Of a stretch of DNA of 64,000 bases, positions 56,701 to 64,000 are shown in pieces (position 1 is the first letter of the stretch; the number at the start of each line of letters is the position of its first letter). A model generated the notes under the pieces. It did not search any database and was not told where the DNA came from. It saw only the letters and a list, made by a program, of their open reading frames with translations. The stretch comes from Cytobacillus gottheilii (GTDB taxonomy: Bacteria; Bacillota; Bacilli; Bacillales; Cytobacillaceae), in contig NZ_LT800494.1 in assembly GCF_900166665.1 (NCBI RefSeq), positions 4,504,383-4,568,382 on the forward strand, written 5' to 3'. The position numbers were made by a program, and so were the translations under genes.

Positions 56701-56809
56701 TATGATTAGCTTCCTCTGACTGAAGTTTTTGATAACCTATTTCCTGAAGTAATTCGACTGCAGGGATTTGGCTACTTATTCGTTCACCGTAAATCTCTTC
56801 AGTTTCCAT
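53702..56809 (-). CDS. hsdR: Type I restriction enzyme R subunit
   Basis: Restriction and translocation subunit of a type I system, 1035 residues, ATG at 56809 after GGAGGTGTGA. The N-terminal nuclease has Asp in RPDIVLFVNG and ECKK in AVIECKKASI. The helicase shows Walker A QGSGKSLTMVM, LVDESHRTQYG (DESH box) and TGFDAPRATVLY / QAIARVNR motifs. Long helical C-terminal part. It acts with hsdM and hsdS, encoded just upstream on the minus strand. Confidence 0.95.
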   Translation of the reverse strand: METEEIYGERISSQIPAVELLQEIGYQKLQSEEANHIRGNLHNVLLNDVLVEKLHSMNSYEYKGKTYKFSNINIQQAIRDLDEPLSNGLVKTNESIFETLMNGRTYTEFLPDGSKKSFTIQFIDWTNIEKNIFHVVEEFEVERMDGRGTVRPDIVLFVNGIPFAVIECKKASISMEQGISQMIRNQGKDYIPQLFKYAQIVMSTNKNETKYATCNTPKKFWSVWKEEKEEWLNAWLSKALEKRLPTTQDKNIISLYHPERLLEITQFFIVFDKDVKKVVRYQQYFAIKEIIKTIEEKDENGNRQSGVIWHTQGSGKSLTMVMLAKYILSELWEHNPKVVVVTDRVELDKQIHKTFRHTRLKANRATSGNHLIDLINNNNADIITTLVHKFDTASSKQNPIESRDIFVLVDESHRTQYGELHIKMKKVFPNACYLGFTGTPLMKKEKNTMIKFGKLIHTYTIADGVRDKAIVPLLYEGKMVDQSVNQKAIDNRLEMITRHLNDKQKEAVMNKWSQFERIASSNQRLSMIAFDINEHFLTNYKTQGSRFKAMLATNSKIEGIRYLEAFEELGDLNCAVVISPPDQREGHEVVDVESKDKVQRFWKRMMNRYETPEGYEDAIKDEFVNGNDIDLLIVVDKLLTGFDAPRATVLYIDKPMREHTLLQAIARVNRLYEGKEYGFIIDYRGLLEKLDQAMQMYSGSGLENFDPKDLDGAIYDVISIIGSLRQYHSDLLQIFAPVRNKQDLEEFEVWLEDEERRETFYGILSNFGRNLGIALESEKIYNALPSEELNKYKQDLKFFQELRKNVKYRYSDTIDHKEYEAKMQMLMDHYISAEEVIRVTNPVDILNEKAFEEELERLESKRAKADAIRTRLTKSVRAKWDENPAYYKRFSERIQEAIREYKDKRISEAEYLNKMKDIMKDYRKGESTEDYPEAIKENRNAQAFYGVTKDLMAQIKESHSSYGSDPIGDLALKMDAVVKEHQKVDWHNNLEIHNRIAQDLDDLLFDFSNKYQIDLDFDTIDKIIEQIKTIALRRY

Positions 56810-56860
56810 ATTCACACCTCCGTTTCTAAGATAAAGATGAAAAGGTTTTTGGTACTACAC

Positions 56861-58123
56861 CTATACCCGAACCTTACCTATTAGAAGTTGTTGCATAAGG
56901 CCCTTCTTTTGAAGTTTTATAGCTTCAAGTTCCTTCTCTAAAAGATCTAATTCCTTTTTACCTGTTTGTAAAACAAACATAATTCTATTCTGTTCTTCTA
57001 TTGATGGGAAAGGTATTCTTATTTTAGAAAAATCGTTCCACCTTAAACTACCTCTTCTATCTACCGATGCTGACATCATTGTTTCAAATATCCTTCTATA
57101 ATTTTCGGTCTTTAATAAAGCAAACAAAAACTCATTATTAATATTGCTTTTGGCTCTAAATACTGTGTACATAGGACTCACCAGACCATAATCATAATCT
57201 CTTTGCAGGCCTATTGATCCCTCTTCAATATGATTAGTTGCATATGCAAATTCATTTTTTGAAACCACTTTATATTTAGATAAATCTGCACTAAAGACTT
57301 GTTTTCCGAAGTATTTTAACGAATCCACTAATCCATCATATTTTGTACAGGAAAGAACTACATATTTGTTATTATTTTTATTTACTGTAGTCACTTGGTT
57401 AGCTATTTCGCTAATTTTTACAAACTTCCAATCCCTTGGAATTATAAATCTCTTAACTTTCTGATACCCATTAGGCGGGAGTCCTTTATTAATCAATATT
57501 TTTCTTTTATCTAATTCTTGGTTAGAGCTTCCTCCATCTATATCACTAATACGAATATGTCCCCACAGCAACCTCTGCATAAGCCCTTTTTGTTGCTTGC
57601 CTTTCTGTTCTATCAGCTTTTCTTTTAATTCAATGGATTTATCCCAAACTTTTAAAATATTTCCGATTCCCTCACACACCTTATTTTCTAATGGTAGGTA
57701 TATAAGATCATTTAATATGTCACTTCTTGAAATACCAGGAATCAGACCAGTGGAATCCGAATTATAATGTTTTTCTCTCATCTGAAGATTGTAATAAATA
57801 AAGTCCCTTAATTTTTCAGGTGTTCTAATAGCCATTAACTGTCTGCCTATACCATATTCCCCATCAGATATTATTACTTTTCCAACCCCAGAACCTTTTA
57901 CTGTTATTAAGATGTCACCCTCTTTACAGACAATTTTAGGTTTATTTGTGTATTTTGTTATAATAATTTGACCGTTATGAAAATCAGCAGGACCTGATAT
58001 ATATGGAATACCAATTCCCTCAGTATTATAATTACTAGAATCTATATGCTGACCAGAAAATAATTCAATAACCTCACCCAATTTAATTTTTTTCCATCCA
58101 ATATTGTTAACAACAGTCGTCAT
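56861..58123 (-). CDS. hsdS: Type I restriction enzyme specificity subunit
   Basis: DNA-recognition subunit with two target-recognition domains, 420 residues. The first half ends with a helical conserved region (KSIELKEKLIEQKGKQQKGLMQRLL) repeated in the second half (LEKELEAIKLQKKGLMQQLL). The DNA target cannot be read. AAAGGATGG precedes the ATG; it lies 13 bp after hsdM. Confidence 0.94.
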   Translation of the reverse strand: MTTVVNNIGWKKIKLGEVIELFSGQHIDSSNYNTEGIGIPYISGPADFHNGQIIITKYTNKPKIVCKEGDILITVKGSGVGKVIISDGEYGIGRQLMAIRTPEKLRDFIYYNLQMREKHYNSDSTGLIPGISRSDILNDLIYLPLENKVCEGIGNILKVWDKSIELKEKLIEQKGKQQKGLMQRLLWGHIRISDIDGGSSNQELDKRKILINKGLPPNGYQKVKRFIIPRDWKFVKISEIANQVTTVNKNNNKYVVLSCTKYDGLVDSLKYFGKQVFSADLSKYKVVSKNEFAYATNHIEEGSIGLQRDYDYGLVSPMYTVFRAKSNINNEFLFALLKTENYRRIFETMMSASVDRRGSLRWNDFSKIRIPFPSIEEQNRIMFVLQTGKKELDLLEKELEAIKLQKKGLMQQLLIGKVRV

Positions 58124-58136
58124 CGTTTTCCATCCT

Positions 58137-59666
<1,530 letters not shown>

Positions 59667-60434
59667 TTGCTTTCCTCCTATTTTCCCGCAACTCTCTTGT
59701 GATGTTCATTCACAAACCTCTATTAATCTAAAAATGCAACCTCTCTAATTTATCTGTAAAATAATAGTATTTATTTACTACTTATCCTCTTAATTATCGC
59801 AAAATAGACGCTGATTAGCAATTTCATTCCTATTTTTGGTATCTTGCAACAGTATTTAGCTCGAACCATGAACCTCGCTTACTTTTTCCTCCAAACCATT
59901 CTCGATACCTTGTGCTTCATAACCTATTGTGGTTGGTTATCTCTCAATTCTGAAATCTTACGAACTTTAATATGCTGGTATGACATTAACTTTAGGATTA
60001 ATACAAGTCATCCCCTCCAAACGGGTGCCTTACTGAGACTTACTTAATACACCCTTATAGCCGTTCACAGTCAAGGGGGCGTTTTTCATAGGAAGACTGA
60101 AAACTACATTTTGAAAACAATATTAATGGTTTATGATTCGAGAATCCTACTTATCTGAAAATTCATCCAATAAACCGATAATAAGTTATACATTTGAAGC
60201 ATTCTCAATTCCTTGAGATAATGCAAACGGGTGCCTCACTCAGACCGCCTATTACACCCCTATAGCCGTTCACAGTCAAGGGTGCGTTTTTCATAAGAAG
60301 ACTGAAAACTAGATTTTGAAAACAATACTAATGGTTTATGTTTCGGCAATCGTATTTTATTGAATTATCGGTTAATTCACTCTTTAAAAAAGGGGCTACC
60401 GAAAAATAAATAAGTAGCTCCTCTTTCAATTACT
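59667..60434. other. Gene-free stretch upstream of hsdM with paired direct repeats
   Basis: No gene is called in this 0.77-kb stretch. Its second half holds the two direct repeats described below. The hsdM promoter should lie at about 59670-59800. Confidence 0.5.
60018..60351. repeat. Two imperfect direct repeats of about 128 bp
   Basis: Copies at 60018-60146 and 60224-60351, 206 bp apart, share most bases. Both start CAAACGGGTGCCT and share AGCCGTTCACAGTCAAGGG, GAAGACTGAAAACTA and AATGGTTTATG. Each contains a hairpin (CACCC ... GGGTG or variant) followed by GCGTTTTT at 60050-60086 and 60255-60291, like a small RNA terminator or regulatory site. Confidence 0.75.
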
Positions 60435-60719
60435 CTAATCAGTAATTTTTTTTAGTTGATCTTTGTTTTGTAAAACCTGTTTAATGTATTCCTCTGCCCA
60501 ACCTTCCAATCCAAAACCATTGATAAGTATGTTTAGCTTAGTTGTCAGTTCACAGCCTCTGTAGCCCTTGATAAGTCTGAAAATGAAACTAGGTGAGAGG
60601 TTTGTCTTATCAGAAATATCCTTTAAGCTATACCCTCTTTGACCCTTTAATTCCTCAACGAATTCACCGAAGTTATTTTCAATCATCTCAATAATGTCTT
60701 TATTTCCCTGTTGCTCCAT
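60435..60719 (-). CDS. Small HTH (XRE-type) regulator
   Basis: 94 residues with an XRE/Cro-type helix-turn-helix in YSLKDISDKTNLSPSFIFRLIKG. ATG at 60719 is preferred over one two codons earlier because AGGAGG gives proper spacing. It is divergent from the HTH protein gene at 60905, a layout typical of plasmid or phage control regions. Confidence 0.8.
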   Translation of the reverse strand: MEQQGNKDIIEMIENNFGEFVEELKGQRGYSLKDISDKTNLSPSFIFRLIKGYRGCELTTKLNILINGFGLEGWAEEYIKQVLQNKDQLKKITD

Positions 60720-60904
60720 TATCATTTCCTCCTATTAATTCACTGACACTATGTTCAGTTCCTGATTTGTCATAAGACCTTATATACTAAGCACCAGCAC
60801 CATCATTTACTACTTAATAGAGCAAATTATTTTCTATTAGAAAGGAATATTTTTTTAGGAGAAATCTAGTATAAAAGGTAAGAAGAATTAAAGGGGGAAT
60901 GATT

Positions 60905-61516
60905 ATGGATACACAAAAATTCATGAGTTTATCCGCAATTGAGAGAGTAGAATTAGCTAATAAGATGTTAAGTGCAGAGACGAACGACCACTTGAAAAAT
61001 GTAGCTTCTAAGTTAGGCTTGTCTGAATCTACTTTCTCAAAGATCATGAGAGATAACGCATCTTATCAGTACAACAAAACTAGCAAACAGTACGATCGAA
61101 TTATACCAATTGAGGAATACAAGAAATATCTCCAATCAGGGTCTAACGAGAACAAAATGGAGGAAACATTGCAGTTTGTTGCTGAACATCTTGAAGAGTT
61201 AAAGGGGCTTTTGCATGCACATGAAAGTGAATTGATATTAGAGCCTGAAATCTATGACCCTAGCAGCAAAACTATCACTAGAACCATACAAGTGAACGAG
61301 GACATTTATAAAGAGTTCTCTGACTTGTATTCTAGTAAGTTCTCTCACATTCGACTCAGAGAAATCTACAGCAAATGTCTGTTGGATTTCATCAAATACT
61401 ATCAACCAAAAAAGTCACCTAAGTATAGGGTTAACAGGTTTACTTCAGAGGTGCAACAAGTTCAATCACAAATGTTAACAAATGACCTAAATTGCGAAAC
61501 CAAAAGGGGGAATTAA
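60905..61516 (+). CDS. HTH-containing protein of unknown function
   Basis: 203 residues, ATG at 60905 after AAAGGGGGAATG. The N-terminal third has a helix-turn-helix (LKNVASKLGLSESTFSKIMRD). The middle is coiled-coil-like (EETLQFVAEHLEELKGLL), and the C-terminal part (about 110-180) is a second compact region with many charged and aromatic residues. No named family is recognised. It precedes the DpnD/PcfM-like gene by one base, so they are co-transcribed. A plasmid-type replication or partition role is possible. Confidence 0.65.
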   Translation: MDTQKFMSLSAIERVELANKMLSAETNDHLKNVASKLGLSESTFSKIMRDNASYQYNKTSKQYDRIIPIEEYKKYLQSGSNENKMEETLQFVAEHLEELKGLLHAHESELILEPEIYDPSSKTITRTIQVNEDIYKEFSDLYSSKFSHIRLREIYSKCLLDFIKYYQPKKSPKYRVNRFTSEVQQVQSQMLTNDLNCETKRGN

Positions 61517-61517
61517 A

Positions 61518-61706
61518 ATGGAAAAAACATATGATGTAGTTGTTAGAGTCCTATTCAGTACGATGGTTGAAATTGAAGCGAATAGTGAGGAAGAAGCTAT
61601 TGAAAAGGCAATAGAGCAATATGACGATGGCGAAATTATGCCTGAATTACGTTATAGTGAGTATTACGCTGGCCTTGATGAAGTTATTGCCGATGAAAGC
61701 ATTTAA
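61518..61706 (+). CDS. DpnD/PcfM-like small protein
   Basis: 62 residues. The pattern YDVVVRVLFSTMVEIEANSEEEAIEKA resembles the C-terminal domain of DpnD/PcfM family proteins, small mobile-element proteins of unknown function. AAGGGGG precedes the ATG. It is co-transcribed with the upstream HTH gene and followed by a terminator. Confidence 0.7.
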   Translation: MEKTYDVVVRVLFSTMVEIEANSEEEAIEKAIEQYDDGEIMPELRYSEYYAGLDEVIADESI

Positions 61707-61740
61707 AATCACAAAAGGAATCATTTGAAATGAAAAACAA

Positions 61741-61771
61741 AAACGCAAACCTATTTGGATTGCGTTTTTTT
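61741..61771 (+). terminator. Terminator after the DpnD/PcfM-like gene
   Basis: ACGCAA and TTGCGT flank a short loop, followed by seven T. Confidence 0.85.
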
Positions 61772-61864
61772 GTATGCGAATTTATTGTATTTTTAATGTG
61801 AATTCCCAAGAGAATTAGCGTTTTGGCCCCACATGTAAACCCTTTGAATTAAGTATCGGGGGTT

Positions 61865-62143
61865 TCAATTACCTTTTTGCCGCTCATGTAACAACTCAAT
61901 TATTTCACTCTGCCTAAACCCATCCCAGCCATTTTCGGCTCTTCGGAAGCAATCTTCATCAATCTTCGCTCCCTTTTCAAGGAGTGCCTTGCAAACCTCG
62001 TAAAACCCGAAATAACAAGCAATTTGTAAAAGGGGCCGCCCTAGCCGATCTGTTTCATTAACATCAATATCTTTGTCATCAAGTAACTTCTCAACTGTGT
62101 CTAAATCATTCATATACACCGCTTGAAACAAGGAATTATCCAT
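61865..62143 (-). CDS. Ankyrin-repeat protein
   Basis: 92 residues with about two ankyrin repeats: LFQAVYMNDLDTVEKLLDDKDIDVNETD and the following DRLGRPLLQIACYFGFYEVCKALLEKG. AAAGGAAGG precedes the ATG. Function unknown; such small repeat proteins often bind a partner protein, sometimes as immunity proteins. Confidence 0.8.
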   Translation of the reverse strand: MDNSLFQAVYMNDLDTVEKLLDDKDIDVNETDRLGRPLLQIACYFGFYEVCKALLEKGAKIDEDCFRRAENGWDGFRQSEIIELLHERQKGN

Positions 62144-62223
62144 AGATTATCCTTCCTTTATCATTATCAATAGATTTTCAAATCTCTTGTGAATCAATAT
62201 ACTGGTACACAACCATTACATCT

Positions 62224-62703
62224 CTAAAACCATGACTTAAACATTTCTCTAACGAACTTCCCCAAATCTTCATCGCTCATACTTGAGCTACTCGCAGCAA
62301 GTTCTATTGCTTTTGATCTTGTACTTTCAATTTTATTTAATTGTGAAGGTTTTTTAGCCTCCCTATCTTCTTTTGCAGCATTTTTTGCCCATTCTCGATA
62401 TTCTCTATATCTCTTTGTTGATAATTCCATAGCTTCTCTTGGAGTTTTAACCTTCTTTCTTATCCAATCAATTGCTATTTTCTCCATGAAACTTTTGGAT
62501 AGTTTGGTGTCGAAAATCCTAAATGTAAAATGAATTAAAACATTTAAGACACTATCAGGAAGATTATATTTCCAAATTTGTTCTAAGATTTCGAAATTCT
62601 CTTTTGTTGAGCCAGTAGAATCAGACAATTCATTTAAAAATTCCTCCGGATTAGTGTTTTCAAACCGTTGTACTAATTCATCCTCTTTACTACATATATT
62701 CAT
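62224..62703 (-). CDS. Unknown charged helical protein
   Basis: 159 residues from ATG 62703 after GGAGATTGCT. The C-terminal half reads KYREYREW-like helices rich in Lys, Arg and Glu, ending MFKSWF with an aromatic tail. Resembles DnaD/replication-associated C-terminal regions only loosely; no family is claimed. Neighbours are small unknown genes in the same direction. Confidence 0.6.
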   Translation of the reverse strand: MNICSKEDELVQRFENTNPEEFLNELSDSTGSTKENFEILEQIWKYNLPDSVLNVLIHFTFRIFDTKLSKSFMEKIAIDWIRKKVKTPREAMELSTKRYREYREWAKNAAKEDREAKKPSQLNKIESTRSKAIELAASSSSMSDEDLGKFVREMFKSWF

Positions 62704-62736
62704 AGCAATCTCCATTTCATTTTAAGTTTCCCATTG

Positions 62737-63009
62737 TCAATGTTCAGAGACAAAAGCCCGTAGATATTCTTCAAATTCTTTATCTTCAAGGTAAAATAAG
62801 TCTAAATAAGAAATCGGCATTTTATGTCCCTTCGAATCTATTTCAAAACCTTCTCTCCTGCCAAATCCATTATTTTCAGAAGAGTATTCATGTTTCAGTA
62901 CGACCAATAATTGAAAGAAACGCATATCCGGGTTCAATCCCCATATTTCTTGAATCAAATGCAGTATCCTCATTATTCTCTCTGAGTCTCTTCTCTTTTC
63001 ATTTGTCAT
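62737..63009 (-). CDS. Unknown small protein
   Basis: 90 residues from ATG 63009, preceded by AAAAGAGTGAT. Contains WGLNPDMRFFQLLVVLKHEY and YLDLFYLEDKEFEEYL; predicted compact alpha/beta. No family recognised with certainty. It lies 33 bp from the gene at 62224-62703 and shares its direction. Confidence 0.6.
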   Translation of the reverse strand: MTNEKRRDSERIMRILHLIQEIWGLNPDMRFFQLLVVLKHEYSSENNGFGRREGFEIDSKGHKMPISYLDLFYLEDKEFEEYLRAFVSEH

Positions 63010-63041
63010 AATTATTATCACTCTTTTCCATGTTTAGGAAT

Positions 63042-63776
63042 TTATCTTTCATTTGCTAATTCTTTCTCTTCTAATCTTTTCATTGCCTCTATTGCCACAA
63101 TTAAATGCTTGTCTTGAGGCTTTGATGTAAAGAGAAGATATTGCGTTACTTTTCCAATTACCATTATTAAATCCCAAATTACTTTTGGCTCACCCTTCCA
63201 CAATTCGAATCCAATAGCCCAACTTAAAAGAAACACATGAACTGAATTTTCAAGTATTAGAGATAGGATAGAGAAACAAAGAAAGATACTCACCGCTAGA
63301 TTTGTGCCGCAGTCCTTATGCACCCTCGGTTGCTCTCTTACGTTTTCTAACCTTAAATTTAGACCACTCTCAAAGGCTGAGACGGTCTGATGCTCTGCTC
63401 CGTGATATTTTCCAATGGGGCTTATTTTTATGATTAGACTTGCTATAACTAGAAAGATAAACAATAACTCTAAGGTGCTAATTTGAATGGTATGTAAAAG
63501 AAAAGAACTTGATTCTCCAATTAATAAAATCTCCATCAACAACAAGACAATAAACGCTAATAAAAACCTTTTCCAATTTTCGATTATAAGTTCAAAGATC
63601 ATGGAGAAGGAACGAACAAAAGGTATCCTCGATAGAATCATGGTTATTTTCCTATCTGCTTTTTTCATTTTCAGTTCTGTTGTGATTTTCCCATCCTTGA
63701 ATCGAGATATTGACTGGTACCTTTCTCCAGTAAAACTCACAGAATTATATCCAGCTCTTCCTCTGCATATTTTCAC
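63042..63776 (-). CDS. DUF1385-like membrane protein
   Basis: 244 residues. The family motif is GKYHGAEHQTVSAFESG, followed by HKDCGTNLAVSIF. About four membrane segments. The start is GTG 63776 after AGGAGAGATAGA; an ATG upstream is followed directly by a stop. The N-terminus CRGRAGYNSVSF differs from the usual GGQAVMEGVMMRG-type start of YqhQ proteins. Function unknown. Confidence 0.8.
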   Translation of the reverse strand: MKICRGRAGYNSVSFTGERYQSISRFKDGKITTELKMKKADRKITMILSRIPFVRSFSMIFELIIENWKRFLLAFIVLLLMEILLIGESSSFLLHTIQISTLELLFIFLVIASLIIKISPIGKYHGAEHQTVSAFESGLNLRLENVREQPRVHKDCGTNLAVSIFLCFSILSLILENSVHVFLLSWAIGFELWKGEPKVIWDLIMVIGKVTQYLLFTSKPQDKHLIVAIEAMKRLEEKELANER

Positions 63777-63799
63777 ATTCTATCTCTCCTAAATTAAAC

Positions 63800-63898
63800 T
63801 TACTTCCTCCATCTCGACTGCCAAATAATCGTTGCAGCAACTGCACCTAATGAAATATTAATCAGAACGGCAATAACGGAAACAATTAATAACCACAC
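63800..63898 (-). CDS. Small single-pass membrane peptide (32 aa)
   Basis: Product starts with GTG 63898, preceded by GGGAGGGG at 63904-63911. It is almost wholly one hydrophobic segment (LLIVSVIAVLINISLGAVAA) with a basic tail (QSRWRK). It lies 24 bp before the DUF1385 gene on the same strand, suggesting co-transcription. No family recognised; a short ORF in AT-rich sequence could be spurious, but the ribosome binding site is strong. Confidence 0.5.
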   Translation of the reverse strand: MWLLIVSVIAVLINISLGAVAATIIWQSRWRK

Positions 63899-64000
63899 AC
63901 TAACCCCTCCCTTAGATCAGCACCAAAATTTTCGTTACTTCATTTTAAATATTTATCAAATAAACCTTTATTTTCAAATACCGCTCTATATAGTTTTGTT

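Overview
The window looks like chromosome of an AT-rich Firmicute of the Bacillaceae. Ribosome binding sites are strong AGGAGG types, TTG and GTG starts occur, and XylR/xylO, CcpA-type cre, YesM/YesN, YesL and CadC/ArsR/MerR features are all Bacillus-like. The species cannot be named from the sequence. No rRNA, tRNA or CRISPR array was seen.

Region 1 (1-13.9 kb) is a xylose/xylo-oligosaccharide locus. It holds a YesM/YesN-type two-component system, a sugar ABC importer without its own ATPase, a minus-strand operon xylA-xylB-galM-yesL, the ROK repressor gene xylR, and an intracellular GH43 glycosidase. Four related 25-bp dyads lie upstream of the two-component genes, xylA, xylR and the GH43 gene. 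This makes the whole block a likely single XylR regulon, with a cre site inside xylA.

Region 2 (14.0-20.2 kb) is ordinary chromosome with one notable gene. A thioredoxin-fold lipoprotein (14009-14509) carries an in-frame UGA exactly where the first Cys of its CxxC motif should be (UGLC). A hairpin 3' of the UGA fits the bacterial SECIS consensus, so this is a candidate selenoprotein. Around it lie a small membrane protein, a phosphonate-type ABC transporter (phnD-phnC-phnE-phnE), a DUF2200 gene and a 58-residue cysteine-rich zinc-finger-like gene.

Region 3 (20.2-45.3 kb) looks like a Tn7-like element. It starts in a perfect 4 x 782-bp tandem array, each unit holding three adjacent 21-23-bp TGT-starting repeats that resemble TnsB-binding repeats of a transposon end. 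Cargo follows: a mercury module (merR-merA-NUDIX), a cadmium module (cadC-cadA), and a large arsenic module (arsR-arsB-arsC, arsD-arsA-phosphatase-HesB-like, arsN1 plus a flavoprotein, and a Cys-rich MarR regulator). Then come a NYN-domain protein and tnsD-tnsC-tnsB-tnsA, with a small AraC-type gene overlapping tnsA. TnsA appears to have Ser in place of the middle catalytic Asp, which in Tn7 would favour replicative transposition. No right end was found.

Region 4 (45.4-62 kb) is mobile or plasmid-like. It has a catalytic-domain-only tyrosine recombinase, an unknown protein, a protein with two tandem S23/Avd-like four-helix bundles, a primase-helicase-like protein, a type I restriction-modification operon with a YgjP-type metallopeptidase, a direct repeat pair, and small HTH and DpnD/PcfM-like genes. 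The last 2 kb hold an ankyrin protein, small unknown genes, a DUF1385 membrane protein and a 32-residue membrane peptide.
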